64,000 nucleotides of DNA from Bacteroidota bacterium (GTDB taxonomy: Bacteria; Bacteroidota; Bacteroidia; 2-12-FULL-35-15). The position numbers and the translations under genes are program-made. Where the stretch lies: NCBI GenBank assembly GCA_025963725.1, contig JAOQAE010000002.1, positions 1-64,000 on the forward strand. Direction: 5' to 3'. Shown one piece after another: positions 24,659 to 33,221 of this stretch (the stretch's first letter is position 1; each line of letters starts with the position of its first letter). The notes beneath the pieces were generated by a model. That model was not told the origin of the DNA, did not search any database, and was given only the letters and a program-made list of their open reading frames with translations.

Positions 24659-25480
24659 ATGTCAAATCCAACATCATCCATTTTAGTTCCAATTGATTCA
24701 ACCGAACAAACCATTATCGCTTTAGGCCAATCCTATAACCTTGCCCGCCTCACTAACTCAAAGATCGTATTGCTGAGCATCGACGAAGGAAATCCTCCGT
24801 TCGTACAAAAAAAGCTTGACGAGCTGGCAAAGGATACTTCGGCTAAAGCGGGTGTTCCGGTAGAAACAATGGTGCGTAAAGGGAATGTGTACGAGGAGAT
24901 CAATAAAGTGGCGGATGTGATCAACCCTTTATTTGTGATGATCGGCTTGTCGTCCAAGATCACCCTGGGCAAGATCATCGGGCAGAACGCATTTAAAATG
25001 GTGCGCGAATCCAAGCACCCTGTAATTACCATCCGCGGCAAAGTGCACCGCGACGGCTGCAAAACCATCCTGCTGCCGCTCGACCTTACAAAAGAAACAC
25101 GTGAAAAAGTAAACAAAGCCGTGGAGCTTGCAAAAATATTCAATGCAGATATCCGCGTGATCTCCATCCTTGCCCAAAAGGACGAAGAGGCGGAGAACAA
25201 GCTGATCTCTTACTCCAACCAGGTTTGGAAACATATCAAGGACCAGGATGTGCGCTGTACCATCAAAACACTCCGCGGAACAGATATCCCTCAAATGGTG
25301 CTCGATTACGGGCATGAAGTGGAAGCAGACCTGATCCTGATCATGAGCAAGGCGGAATTGAGCATGAAGGAATTCTTCATCGGAACTGTTGCGCAGCGCA
25401 TCATCAACGAAAGCGATATCCCGGTATTAAGCTACCGTCCGATGGAGCGCAAGGATACTTCGGTATTTACGCCGTACTAA
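24659..25480 (+). CDS. Universal stress protein with two Usp domains
   Basis: The 273-residue cytoplasmic protein is built from two UspA folds in tandem (about 5-125 and 135-268). Each begins with a hydrophobic strand and a short polar turn (SSILVPIDSTEQ and KTILLPLDLTKE). Each ends in the motif region that in ATP-binding members is G2xG9xG(S/T): first GKIIGQNAFKMVRESKHPVITI, second GTVAQRIINESDIPVLSY. The second copy keeps the G/T/AQRI pattern only partly, so nucleotide binding is uncertain. Such proteins respond to starvation and redox stress. It stands alone with its own promoter and terminator. Confidence 0.9.
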   Translation: MSNPTSSILVPIDSTEQTIIALGQSYNLARLTNSKIVLLSIDEGNPPFVQKKLDELAKDTSAKAGVPVETMVRKGNVYEEINKVADVINPLFVMIGLSSKITLGKIIGQNAFKMVRESKHPVITIRGKVHRDGCKTILLPLDLTKETREKVNKAVELAKIFNADIRVISILAQKDEEAENKLISYSNQVWKHIKDQDVRCTIKTLRGTDIPQMVLDYGHEVEADLILIMSKAELSMKEFFIGTVAQRIINESDIPVLSYRPMERKDTSVFTPY

Positions 25481-25500
25481 TCATTATTTCAAACAAAACA

Positions 25501-25540
25501 AAAAAGCCTTTCCGATATCCGGGAAGGTTTTTTTTTATAA
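25501..25540 (+). terminator. Terminator after universal stress protein
   Basis: The hairpin GCCTTTCC..GGGAAGGT lies in an A-rich upstream and T8 downstream context immediately after the gene; the T run is on the plus strand. Confidence 0.8.
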
Positions 25541-25584
25541 CAGTTCTCGATACTTTCGCTGAAAAAGCGAAAACTCGAACTGAC
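25541..25584. repeat. Dispersed palindromic repeat, family A (single copy)
   Basis: On the minus strand it begins with GTCAGTTCGAGTTTTCGCT and ends with TATCGAGAACTG, with an inner AGCGAAA/TTTCGCT hairpin. The same ends recur at 41255-41370. Confidence 0.7.
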
Positions 25585-25611
25585 ATAGTATTCTGACATT
25601 TAGTTATAAAC

Positions 25612-27639
25612 TCAATACTCTTTCAGGTCCGGCGGGTTCATTCCCCGGCCCAGCGCCATTTTATCGATCTCCAGCTCGCCCTGTGAGGTGACCTTTAGCA
25701 GCGCTGCTTTTACATTCATTTCTTTTTCAAGCTTAATGAATATCCACTGCCATTTATTTTCAGCGGCAGCAGTAAAATCCTTTTTCCAGCCTTCCAGCTC
25801 AACGCTGCCGCCTTGCCTGTTCCTGCTGCGCACAAAAAGCTTGATGTAAACATCGCCTGCGTTATGCTCAAGGTCGCGCTGATCGATCATATAGCCCAGC
25901 CACTGGTCTTTCTGAAGGATCACTACGCTTTCGGAATACGTGAAGCTGGGCGGGGTGGCGGCCTTGTCATAGATCGTATTAATAATGATCCCCGCTGAGC
26001 TGGTATCCGGCACTTCCGCTTCGAAGATCATCTCTTTCCGCCAGCGGGAAGGATGCTCATACTGGTGCCAGCGGTCGAGCTGGTAGAACACATACGGCTT
26101 CGCGCTCTTATCGAAAAAATAAACGCTGCCCTGCCGCCTCGCTTTAATACGAATGGTTTCCCCGTCGATCTTTATTTCAACGGGCTTGTCGGTTGCAAAC
26201 CGCTCCGTGTTGGACGATGGCTGAAGCGTTGCCGCAATGATGTATTGCTGCTTCTGATCGTGCTTCCGCACAGCTACCAGTACATCCTTGTCGTTCACGG
26301 GATAAGTGACCACCGGGTTGCCTTTTTCATCCATCAGCACATTTCCATTCCGGAAGATCTCCCTGTAATGCGTGGTAACGGCCTGGGCATACGCCGGTAT
26401 TGCAGCCTGCCATACGTAATTTTCCGGCTTTGTGAAGGGCTGCCTCAAGTTAAAGTAGGCCACATAATAGAATTCTGCCCCCACTACCGAAAGGCATTTC
26501 AACAACCCGAGCCATTGCCCCGGGCGGATATCTTTTTCAGGATTGGTGTCCCAGCCGGCGGCCACAAAAGGTGAAAAAAAGCGGTCGCCGCTCCTGATCT
26601 CGTTCATGCGCCCGTCGTTGATCCATTTCCAGCCGTGCCAGGCGCCCTGCCAGAGCTTCCAGTTGTTGGGATGGCGCGGATAAAAATCGGGGGTTGAATA
26701 ATAATTCCCTTTGATCTGCGAGCATGTTTTCTTTGAAGCGTTCCAGTCGAAGCGGTTGATCGGCCCGCCTTCCACGGCATACACCGTGAACCATGTTTTC
26801 TTTAATGCGGGAAGGCTCATGAACTGCGAGGAATACACAGTACGGATATGCTGTTTTTTCACGGCCATGTAAATGTTCCAGTTGCCGATGCCCAGCTTTT
26901 TCTTGTCGGCGATCATATCGGCATCGCCCGAAACATCGCTTTCACTCATATTTCCGGGCGGCTCTTCGCCGTTCTCATTGATCAGGTCGATGGGGCGGGT
27001 AAGGTGATCCAGCAGGTTCTGCAGGCATTTCTTCTGCATCTGCCCGTCTTCTGCAAAAAGTGAATCGGGAGCGGCAAAATTGATCCTTTTCTTAACTACG
27101 GCGCCGGTTTTATCCTTCACATAAAAGCGGTCGGGAAGGTCCTGCAGCAAAATATTCGGCCGCTTCTTTTTATAGCCGAGCTTCTCCGGCTGCAGCTGCA
27201 TCCAGAAAACAGTGGTGCCCAGCGGCACTTCGGGATATTTATTGGCCAGCTTCACATAAGAGCCGAAAGGTGAATTGGGGTCGGAGAACGGGTTTGCATC
27301 AAAAGCGTAGGTGGCATTCGGAATGAAGAGAAAGTAATTCCAGTGCAGGATCAGCTCTTCCTGGATCTTATAAGCGGCTTCGATGGCATCCTTTTTCTTT
27401 ATTTCCTTTTGCCCCAGGCCGCCCATGTAAAGCGGGTTCATCCAGTTGAAAAGGCGGATGAGATCGTTGCCGGGAACATAGCGAGGCGAAGGAAAAGATT
27501 CGAGCTGCTGCAATGCGGAAGCGGAGCGGAGCGGGTAGCCGGGCTGGAACTCGAGCGTATCGATGCCCGTTTGCGCGGTGCAGGTGTTGATGATAAACAG
27601 TAAAAAGGCGAATAAAAAAAAGTGTTTTTTCGGGAGCAT
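25612..27639 (-). CDS. Secreted protein of unknown function
   Basis: I do not recognise this 675-residue protein. It has a clear signal peptide (1-22, NTCTA-QT). The long middle region is rich in aromatic residues (for example HWNYFLFIPNATYAF, WQGAWHGWKWIND, GAEFYYVAYFNL), as in carbohydrate-active TIM-barrel enzymes, but I found no catalytic signature. The last 140 residues look like a beta-sandwich carbohydrate-binding-type module (SYFDK-like strands, GYMIDQRDLE, KWQWIFIKLE). No T9SS sorting domain or lipobox is present, so it is probably periplasmic or released. It begins 3 bp after the 188-residue unknown gene, so the two are co-transcribed. A role in glycan turnover is only suggested, by the nearby murQ. 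Confidence 0.65.
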   Translation of the reverse strand: MLPKKHFFLFAFLLFIINTCTAQTGIDTLEFQPGYPLRSASALQQLESFPSPRYVPGNDLIRLFNWMNPLYMGGLGQKEIKKKDAIEAAYKIQEELILHWNYFLFIPNATYAFDANPFSDPNSPFGSYVKLANKYPEVPLGTTVFWMQLQPEKLGYKKKRPNILLQDLPDRFYVKDKTGAVVKKRINFAAPDSLFAEDGQMQKKCLQNLLDHLTRPIDLINENGEEPPGNMSESDVSGDADMIADKKKLGIGNWNIYMAVKKQHIRTVYSSQFMSLPALKKTWFTVYAVEGGPINRFDWNASKKTCSQIKGNYYSTPDFYPRHPNNWKLWQGAWHGWKWINDGRMNEIRSGDRFFSPFVAAGWDTNPEKDIRPGQWLGLLKCLSVVGAEFYYVAYFNLRQPFTKPENYVWQAAIPAYAQAVTTHYREIFRNGNVLMDEKGNPVVTYPVNDKDVLVAVRKHDQKQQYIIAATLQPSSNTERFATDKPVEIKIDGETIRIKARRQGSVYFFDKSAKPYVFYQLDRWHQYEHPSRWRKEMIFEAEVPDTSSAGIIINTIYDKAATPPSFTYSESVVILQKDQWLGYMIDQRDLEHNAGDVYIKLFVRSRNRQGGSVELEGWKKDFTAAAENKWQWIFIKLEKEMNVKAALLKVTSQGELEIDKMALGRGMNPPDLKEY

Positions 27640-27642
27640 CGT

Positions 27643-28209
27643 TTAGCCGATTCGTTTTTGTACAAATAATTCCACCTTGTCAAACAGCTGCTGCGGGCTC
27701 GATGTGCGCCATGCAATGTCGTCCAGCTGTCCGCCTGAAACAATGTAATAATCAATATTCGCCCGGTTGAACTCTTTCAGGACGTGTTCCCTGAAATTGA
27801 GGAAGGCGATCCATCCGTCTTCCACTTCCTCGAACCATTCCTCGTAATAGCAATCATCGGAGTAATGGAAATTGAGCACATTCTCACCAATGAGAATAAA
27901 TTTATTAACGCCATGCTCCATGATCTTTTCGATGATGTCGCGCTTCAGGATCATGATGTCGTTATTGATGCAATCGTTCCATTCGCCGATCAGCTCTATG
28001 ATCGCGTAGCCCTGGTCATAATCCACGAACAGTATTTTGATGTAAAGGGTAGGGGAGTCGATGTCGTCCCACTGCGGGTGGATCACATAATTGTAAATGG
28101 CATTGGTGTATTCAAACTCGCTGTATTCCCGCTCATAGAAAGGGGAGCGCTCATCCTCCGATGCGATGTAGAGATGTCTCCAGTTGTAATATGGTTCAAT
28201 ATCCTGCAT
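27643..28209 (-). CDS. Conserved-looking cytoplasmic protein of unknown function
   Basis: The 188-residue protein is acidic and rich in Tyr, Trp and Asp, with no signal peptide or membrane span. It reads as alternating strands and helices (LYIKILFVDYDQGYAIIELIGEWNDC, KFILIGENVLNFHY, FNRANIDYYIVSGG), suggesting a compact alpha/beta domain. I cannot assign a family. The stop lies 3 bp before the start of the secreted 675-residue gene downstream and the start is 43 bp after murQ, so all three may form one leftward transcript. Confidence 0.75.
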   Translation of the reverse strand: MQDIEPYYNWRHLYIASEDERSPFYEREYSEFEYTNAIYNYVIHPQWDDIDSPTLYIKILFVDYDQGYAIIELIGEWNDCINNDIMILKRDIIEKIMEHGVNKFILIGENVLNFHYSDDCYYEEWFEEVEDGWIAFLNFREHVLKEFNRANIDYYIVSGGQLDDIAWRTSSPQQLFDKVELFVQKRIG

Positions 28210-28252
28210 GCTACTAATGCCATTTTATCCACGATAGCAAATGAATGCCATT

Positions 28253-29074
28253 TTAAAGATTCTTCGTTACATTCATTTCACTCTCCACCGCCTTACGTAC
28301 GCTTCCGTACTTCAGCAGCAGCTCATTTGCTTTTTTATAAGTGACCTTTAGTTCTTTGGCTACCATATTTGTGCCACGGTCCACCAGCTTATTGTTGCTC
28401 AGCTGCATGTCCACCATCTTGTTCCCCTTCACTCTTCCCAGCTTTATCATCACGGAAGTGGAGATCATATTCAGCACCAGCTTTTGCGCTGTTCCCGATT
28501 TCATGCGTGTGCTGCCGGTCACAAATTCGGGCCCTACAACCACTTCTATCTTATGCTTTGCAGCCTTTGCAACATTGCTTCCCTTATTGCAAACGATGCA
28601 GCCGGTAACAATATTGCTTTTGTTGCATGCTTCCAAAGCGCCTATCACGTAAGGTGTTGAGCCCGAAGCGGCAATGCCGATCACTACATCCCTGGGCGTG
28701 ATCTTATGCTGCTGCAGGTCCTTCCATCCCTGCGCGGTATCATCTTCTGCAAACTCCACGGCTTTGCGGATGGCTTTGTCGCCGCCGGCTATGATGCCGA
28801 TCACCATACCCTGCGGAACGCCGTACGTAGGCGGGCATTCGCTGGCATCCACGATCCCGAGCCGGCCGCTGGTGCCTGCGCCCATGTAGAATAACCGTCC
28901 GCCAAGCTTCATCTGTTTCACGATCACATTCACTAACTTTTCAATTTTGGGGATCGCCTTTTCAACGGCAAGCGGCACTGTTTTGTCTTCAGCATTTATA
29001 TTGCCGAGCAATTGCTTCACGCTCATTTTTTCAAGAGCGTCGTATTTTGAATCGGATTCGGTGGTGCGTTTCAT
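28253..29074 (-). CDS. murQ: N-acetylmuramic acid 6-phosphate etherase
   Basis: MurQ (273 residues) cleaves the lactyl ether of MurNAc-6-phosphate to give GlcNAc-6-phosphate and D-lactate during cell-wall recycling. The SIS domain is intact: FYMGAGTSGRLGIVDASECPPTYG with the catalytic Glu, then IGIAASGSTPYVIGAL and GSTRMKSGTAQKLVLNM. The frame extends to ATG 29086, but that codon is formed by the end of a dispersed repeat (29082-29167), so ATG 29074 (MKRTTESDSKYD) is preferred. Length is slightly shorter than E. coli MurQ (298). Amidase, kinase and transporter genes of the pathway are not seen here. Confidence 0.93.
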   Translation of the reverse strand: MKRTTESDSKYDALEKMSVKQLLGNINAEDKTVPLAVEKAIPKIEKLVNVIVKQMKLGGRLFYMGAGTSGRLGIVDASECPPTYGVPQGMVIGIIAGGDKAIRKAVEFAEDDTAQGWKDLQQHKITPRDVVIGIAASGSTPYVIGALEACNKSNIVTGCIVCNKGSNVAKAAKHKIEVVVGPEFVTGSTRMKSGTAQKLVLNMISTSVMIKLGRVKGNKMVDMQLSNNKLVDRGTNMVAKELKVTYKKANELLLKYGSVRKAVESEMNVTKNL

Positions 29075-29081
29075 ACAAACG

Positions 29082-29167
29082 GTCATCTCGGGCGTAGCCG
29101 AGAGATCTTTTTATTTTTCAACTGGTGGAACATAATAACAAGATTCCTCCGCTACGGTCGGAATGAC
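29082..29167. repeat. Dispersed palindromic repeat, family B, with 28-bp inverted arms
   Basis: The left arm GTCATCTCGGGCGTAGCCGA (29082 on, to 29109) and the right arm (29140-29167) are imperfect inverted copies sharing GTCAT, CGTAGC, GAGG/GAGA and ATCTT. The element abuts the murQ start and lies between murQ and the E1 gene. Confidence 0.8.
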
Positions 29168-29181
29168 ATTAGACTGAGATC

Positions 29182-31617
29182 TTAATAGATCCCCGGGAAC
29201 CTTTCCGGGTCGCTTTCCTGCATGATCTCATAAACCGCGTCGAACACATCATCCGCGCTTGGCTTGCTGAAATAATCGCCATCAGAGCCATAAGCAGGGC
29301 GGTGGTCTTTGGCAGGCAGCGTTTGCGGCTTTGCATCAAGGTATTTATAGCCTTCCTGCTCTTCCACAATTTTCTGGAGGATGTACGCGCTTGCCCCGCC
29401 CGGAACATCTTCATCGAGCACCAGCAGGCGGTTGGTTTTCTTAACGGATTCCACGATCGCGTGGTTAAGGTCGAATGGCAATAATGTCTGCACATCGATC
29501 ACTTCCACCGAAATGTCAGCTTCCGCAAGCATTTTCACGGCTTCCATCGCGATCCTGCAGCAGGAGCCATAGGTAACAAGCGTGATGTCGGAGCCTTCAT
29601 TGATGGTTTCAACAACACCCAAGGGCACTTTATATTCGCCGAGGTTGGTAGGCAGTTGTTCCTTGAGGCGGTAGCCGTTCAACGGCTCGATCACCAGCGC
29701 AGGCTCATCGGCTGAAAGCAATGTATTGTAAAATCCTGCGGCCTGGGTCATGTTGCGTGGAACACATACATGGATCCCGCGAACGGAATTGATGATCATT
29801 CCCATTGGCGAGCCGCTGTGCCAGATGCCTTCGAGGCGGTGGCCGCGGGTACGGATGATCACCGGCGCTTTTTGTCCGCCTTTGGTACGGTATTGAACGG
29901 TGGCAAGGTCATCGCTCATGATCTGCAATGCATACAGCAGGTAATCCAGATATTGAATTTCGGCGATAGGGCGGAGGCCGCGCATGGATAAGCCGATGGC
30001 CTGGCCCATGATGGTAGCTTCACGGATGCCCGTATCAAACACCCTGATCTCGCCGTATTTGTCCTGTAAGCCTTCAAGCCCCTGGTTCACGCCGCCGATC
30101 TTTCCGCTGTCCTCACCGAAGATCATCACCTCGGGGTATTTTGCAAGGATCGCATCGAAGTTCTCGCGGAGCAGCTCTCGCCCGTCAACCTGTTTGGCTT
30201 CGCCGGCATATTCTGCCTGCACGGGCTTAATGTTGAGTGCATTCAGGTCCGATTCGCTTTGCAGGTAAGAGCTGTAGCGGTCGTAATTGGCAATTTTAGA
30301 TTCGCTCAGCCAGCTGCTCAGCTGTGCTTTTGCGGCAATGTTCTCCGAGCGGCTCATGCGCAGCACGCGCTTTGCAGCTACGATGATATCCCTGCGGATC
30401 GGTTCTACGATCCCGCTGAGCTCGGTGGTGACCTTTTCTATAAACACTTTATTGGAAGAAGATTTCGCGATCTCATTGATCATCGCGATCACTTCTGTAC
30501 GCTCATTTTTTATTGGCGTGAGGTATGCATTCCAGGCAGCGGCTTTTGCTTCGCGCACCACTTTTTTTGCATTTTCCTCGATCGAGCTCAGCTCGCTCTC
30601 GGTTGCAATTTTATTACTGAGGATCCATTCGCGCATTTTTTTAATGCCGTCGAAATCGGTTTCCCATTGCAGGCGGTCCTTCGATTTGTAGCGCTCATGC
30701 GAGCCGGAAGTGCTGTGGCCCTGCGGCTGCGTTACTTCTTCCACATGGACGAGCACAGGCACATGCTCTTCGCGGCAAACGCGCGATGCATTTTCGTATG
30801 TTTCGCATAAATGGGCGTAATCCCAGCCTTTGGTTTTGAAGATCTCGTAGCCGGCACCGCCTTTTTCACGCTGAAAGCCTTTCAGGATCTCGGAGATGCT
30901 TTCCTTGGTAGTCTGGTATTTTTTAGGCACGGAGATGCCATGCCCGTCGTCCCATACGGAAACCAGCATCGGGATCTGCATTACGCCGGCAGCGTTGATG
31001 GTTTCCCAGAACAATCCTTCGGAAGTGCTGGCATCGCCGATGGTACCGAACGCGATCTCGTTCCCCTTGTTGGAAAGGTGCTGGAATTTGCTGCTTTGTA
31101 AAGCGGGGTTTTGCTTGAAATATTTTGATGCCATCGCAAGGCCGAGCAAACGCGGCATTTGTCCGCCTGTAGGGGAAATGTCGGGCGATGAGTTCTTCAT
31201 TTTTGTAAGGTCTTTCCAGCTGCCGTCGGCATTGAGGCTGCGCGTGCCGAAGTGTCCGCCCATCTGGCGGCCTGCGCTCATAGGCTCCAGGTCAATGTCG
31301 GTATGTCCGTACAAGCCTGCAAACCATTCCTGCAGGGTGAGGTTGCCGGTGGCGAACATAAAGGTTTGGTCGCGGTAATATCCCGAGCGGAAATCGCCGT
31401 TGCGGAAGGCTTTTGCCATGGCCAGCTGCGCTATTTCCTTGCCATCGCCGAAGATCCCGAACTTTGCCTTTCCCGTAAGCACCTCGCGCCTGCCCATGAG
31501 GCTGGCTTCGCGGCTTTCATTGGCAATGCGGTAATCGTTCAACACGATGTTCACAAATTCATCCTTGGAAAATAATTGTTTTTTTTCAGCCGAAACTGTT
31601 TCTCCTGATTTTGACAT
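29182..31617 (-). CDS. 2-oxoacid dehydrogenase E1 component, alpha-beta fusion
   Basis: The 811-residue protein joins both thiamine-diphosphate-dependent E1 subunits. The alpha part (about 25-400) has the GGHFGTRS region, SPDISPTGGQMPRLLGLAMA, and the thiamine-binding GTIGDASTSEGLFWETINAA followed by VSVWDDGHGISVP. The beta part (about 465-811) begins VDGRELLRENFDAIL and has FGEDSGKIGGVNQG, FDTGIREATIMGQAIGLSM and the catalytic-loop IRTRGHRLEGIWHSGSP. It decarboxylates a 2-oxoacid (branched-chain or pyruvate) and passes the acyl group to an E2 lipoyl protein that is not in the window. Such fusions are widespread in Bacteroidota. Substrate specificity is not determined here. Confidence 0.92.
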   Translation of the reverse strand: MSKSGETVSAEKKQLFSKDEFVNIVLNDYRIANESREASLMGRREVLTGKAKFGIFGDGKEIAQLAMAKAFRNGDFRSGYYRDQTFMFATGNLTLQEWFAGLYGHTDIDLEPMSAGRQMGGHFGTRSLNADGSWKDLTKMKNSSPDISPTGGQMPRLLGLAMASKYFKQNPALQSSKFQHLSNKGNEIAFGTIGDASTSEGLFWETINAAGVMQIPMLVSVWDDGHGISVPKKYQTTKESISEILKGFQREKGGAGYEIFKTKGWDYAHLCETYENASRVCREEHVPVLVHVEEVTQPQGHSTSGSHERYKSKDRLQWETDFDGIKKMREWILSNKIATESELSSIEENAKKVVREAKAAAWNAYLTPIKNERTEVIAMINEIAKSSSNKVFIEKVTTELSGIVEPIRRDIIVAAKRVLRMSRSENIAAKAQLSSWLSESKIANYDRYSSYLQSESDLNALNIKPVQAEYAGEAKQVDGRELLRENFDAILAKYPEVMIFGEDSGKIGGVNQGLEGLQDKYGEIRVFDTGIREATIMGQAIGLSMRGLRPIAEIQYLDYLLYALQIMSDDLATVQYRTKGGQKAPVIIRTRGHRLEGIWHSGSPMGMIINSVRGIHVCVPRNMTQAAGFYNTLLSADEPALVIEPLNGYRLKEQLPTNLGEYKVPLGVVETINEGSDITLVTYGSCCRIAMEAVKMLAEADISVEVIDVQTLLPFDLNHAIVESVKKTNRLLVLDEDVPGGASAYILQKIVEEQEGYKYLDAKPQTLPAKDHRPAYGSDGDYFSKPSADDVFDAVYEIMQESDPERFPGIY

Positions 31618-31652
31618 AACAAGCCCTTTATTTGATAAGATTCCTATTTCTA

Positions 31653-31660
31653 CAAATATA
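31653..31660 (-). promoter_or_regulatory. -7 box before E1 gene
   Basis: Minus-strand TATATTTG, about 35 bases before the ATG at 31617. No convincing -33. Confidence 0.55.
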
Positions 31661-31738
31661 AGTATTTGCAGGACTTTAAAAGAGGGCTTTTAAAATTTTG
31701 TGGAAAAATGTCTTGGTAAAAAGAAGGTGTGTTTGGGT

Positions 31739-31825
31739 GTCATGCTGAGCTTTTGCGAAGCATCTCATAAAAGCGTGCTGTTTTTTTAGAGATCCTTCAC
31801 TTCATTTCATTCCGTTCAGGATGAC
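31739..31825. repeat. Dispersed palindromic repeat, family B
   Basis: It begins GTCATGCTGAGC and ends (inverted) with GTCATCCTGAAC. The inner parts GCGAAGCATCTC and GAAGGATCTC pair across an A/T-rich centre. It fills the 213-bp gap between the E1 gene and the small secreted gene, which holds nothing else beyond the E1 promoter. Confidence 0.75.
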
Positions 31826-31830
31826 ATAAT

Positions 31831-32325
31831 TTAAAAACGCACATTGTAAAGCCCCACCGCTTTCTTATAATTGGCCGCTTTGCGGTGATGTGCGATCGGG
31901 GAAATGATGATGCAGGAAAGCGAAGCTGCCAGGAGGCTGATCCCCGCGGGGCGCATCCAGTTGTTGCCCAGCTGGTTCTGCCGGATGCAGCCGGCGGCAA
32001 GGATGCCCAGCGGCACCGCGGCAAAAGCGATGAATTCCCTGTTGCGGTTCCGCTTCGCTTTATGCACAAGCTGAATGATCTCCCTGTTCTTGGACGCCAG
32101 CAGCTGCGCTTCCAGGAGCGAGGTGTTGCGGTCGGCGTAAATGGACTGCTCCTTTGTATAACGGATCTTATAGTACGTATAGGTGTAGCCGGAAACCTTT
32201 TGGCTCAGGGTTACAGGGGGAATGACCTCAGTTGCCCTGTCGTTCATTTCGGGGACAGGCTCCTGCGCAGGCGCTGCGAGGCAAGCCAGCAGGAAGAATA
32301 CAGAAAAAAGAAAATGTTTTCTCAT
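31831..32325 (-). CDS. Small exported membrane protein, paralogue of upstream gene
   Basis: The 164-residue protein has a signal peptide (MRKHFLFSVFFLLACLAAPA-QE) and two C-terminal hydrophobic segments (FIAFAAVPLGILAAGC and ISLLAASLSCIIISPIAHH), ending KKAVGLYNVRF. The frame reaches further upstream, but ATG 32325 gives the signal peptide and starts right after the stop of the upstream gene. Its C-terminal 80 residues match the upstream gene's in order and spacing, so the two are tandem duplicates. Function unknown. Confidence 0.8.
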   Translation of the reverse strand: MRKHFLFSVFFLLACLAAPAQEPVPEMNDRATEVIPPVTLSQKVSGYTYTYYKIRYTKEQSIYADRNTSLLEAQLLASKNREIIQLVHKAKRNRNREFIAFAAVPLGILAAGCIRQNQLGNNWMRPAGISLLAASLSCIIISPIAHHRKAANYKKAVGLYNVRF

Positions 32326-32326
32326 G

Positions 32327-33022
32327 TTAATATTTCTGGTTATAAAGCTCAACGGCTTTGCGGTTGCTTGCGTTGCGCTTATGCTTGTAAACACCTGAAA
32401 TGATAGGGCAGGCGATGGCTCCGCCCAGCAACAAAAGGCTCCCGGTAACGGTTCCCGTGCTCAGCCTTCCCTTAGCGGCCGCTCCGGTTTCCAGCACATA
32501 AAGAGCGGCAATGCCGAGCGGAATGGCTGCAAAGCCGACAAACTGCAGCTTATGCGCATCCTTCGAAGCCTGGATGAGCGGAACGATCTCGCGGTCCTGT
32601 GTTTTCATCAGGATGCGGTGCATTTCATTCTCACCGATCCGGCGCCCCTGGTATTTGTATTTGGAGCCGTAAGGCTGCATTTTATCAACGTGCAGCGCCT
32701 TTTGCTCATTCGGGTCGTAATAGTCGGTGGTTGTTCCCGCATTGGGAGCTTTTGCAGGAGCTGCAGCTGCCGGTTTGGAAGAGGACATCTGCTCTGTTAT
32801 GCCGTTGGAATATTTCAGGTATCTGATGTCCGACCGGTTTTCTACGTAAGTAGGCCCATCCTGGAAATTGAACTTTTTATATTTTATTTCAGCCGGCCCT
32901 ACTTCCGTGATCTTCGCCTGGATCACCTCGCCATTTGTTTTCATGATGGTATCCTGGGCAAAAGCAGCATGAGAAAGAAAAAAAGCGGAAATGATAAATA
33001 GAAGTGCGTGTCTCATGTTCAT
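32327..33022 (-). CDS. Exported protein of unknown function (tandem paralogue)
   Basis: The 231-residue protein has a signal peptide (1-22, AAFA-QD). An N-terminal domain (about 25-75) opens DTIMKTNGEVIQAKITEVGP and includes ADIKY/IRYLKYSNG; this beta-strand arrangement is seen in many small Bacteroidota secreted proteins that begin with a DxI-xxNG motif. A proline/alanine linker follows. The C-terminal part has two hydrophobic segments (FVGFAAIPLGIAALYVLE and LLLLGGAIACPIISGVYKH), then KAVELYNQKY, matching the downstream gene. Probably inner-membrane anchored. No function can be assigned. Confidence 0.8.
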   Translation of the reverse strand: MNMRHALLFIISAFFLSHAAFAQDTIMKTNGEVIQAKITEVGPAEIKYKKFNFQDGPTYVENRSDIRYLKYSNGITEQMSSSKPAAAAPAKAPNAGTTTDYYDPNEQKALHVDKMQPYGSKYKYQGRRIGENEMHRILMKTQDREIVPLIQASKDAHKLQFVGFAAIPLGIAALYVLETGAAAKGRLSTGTVTGSLLLLGGAIACPIISGVYKHKRNASNRKAVELYNQKY

Positions 33023-33059
33023 GTGGCAGATTGCTTAAGACGAATATACGCAAAAAAAT

Positions 33060-33085
33060 AAATCGCACCGGTGAGGATGCGATTT
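33060..33085 (-). terminator. Terminator-like hairpin
   Basis: The AAATCGCA/TGCGATTT stem is followed on the minus strand by TATTTTTTT. It lies 140 bp past the stop of the 105-residue gene and before the 231-residue gene, so it may end the upstream transcript. Confidence 0.65.
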
Positions 33086-33092
33086 TAATGTG

Positions 33093-33166
33093 AGAAGGGC
33101 TGGGGAGCGAGAAATGCTACGAACTCACTCCCCAGTTTTTTGCACGAACTTTTTTACAGCCCTTCT
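33093..33166. repeat. Nested inverted repeats, possible switch-like hairpins
   Basis: The outer arms AGAAGGGCTG (33093-33102) and CAGCCCTTCT (33157-33166) enclose an inner pair CTGGGGAG (33100-33107) and CTCCCCAG (33128-33135). The arms overlap at CTG, so the two hairpins compete. Confidence 0.6.
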
Positions 33167-33221
33167 GCGGTGGGATCTTTTTTGGTGGTTTTAATTCTAT
33201 AACGCCGGGGGATCCCGAAAG

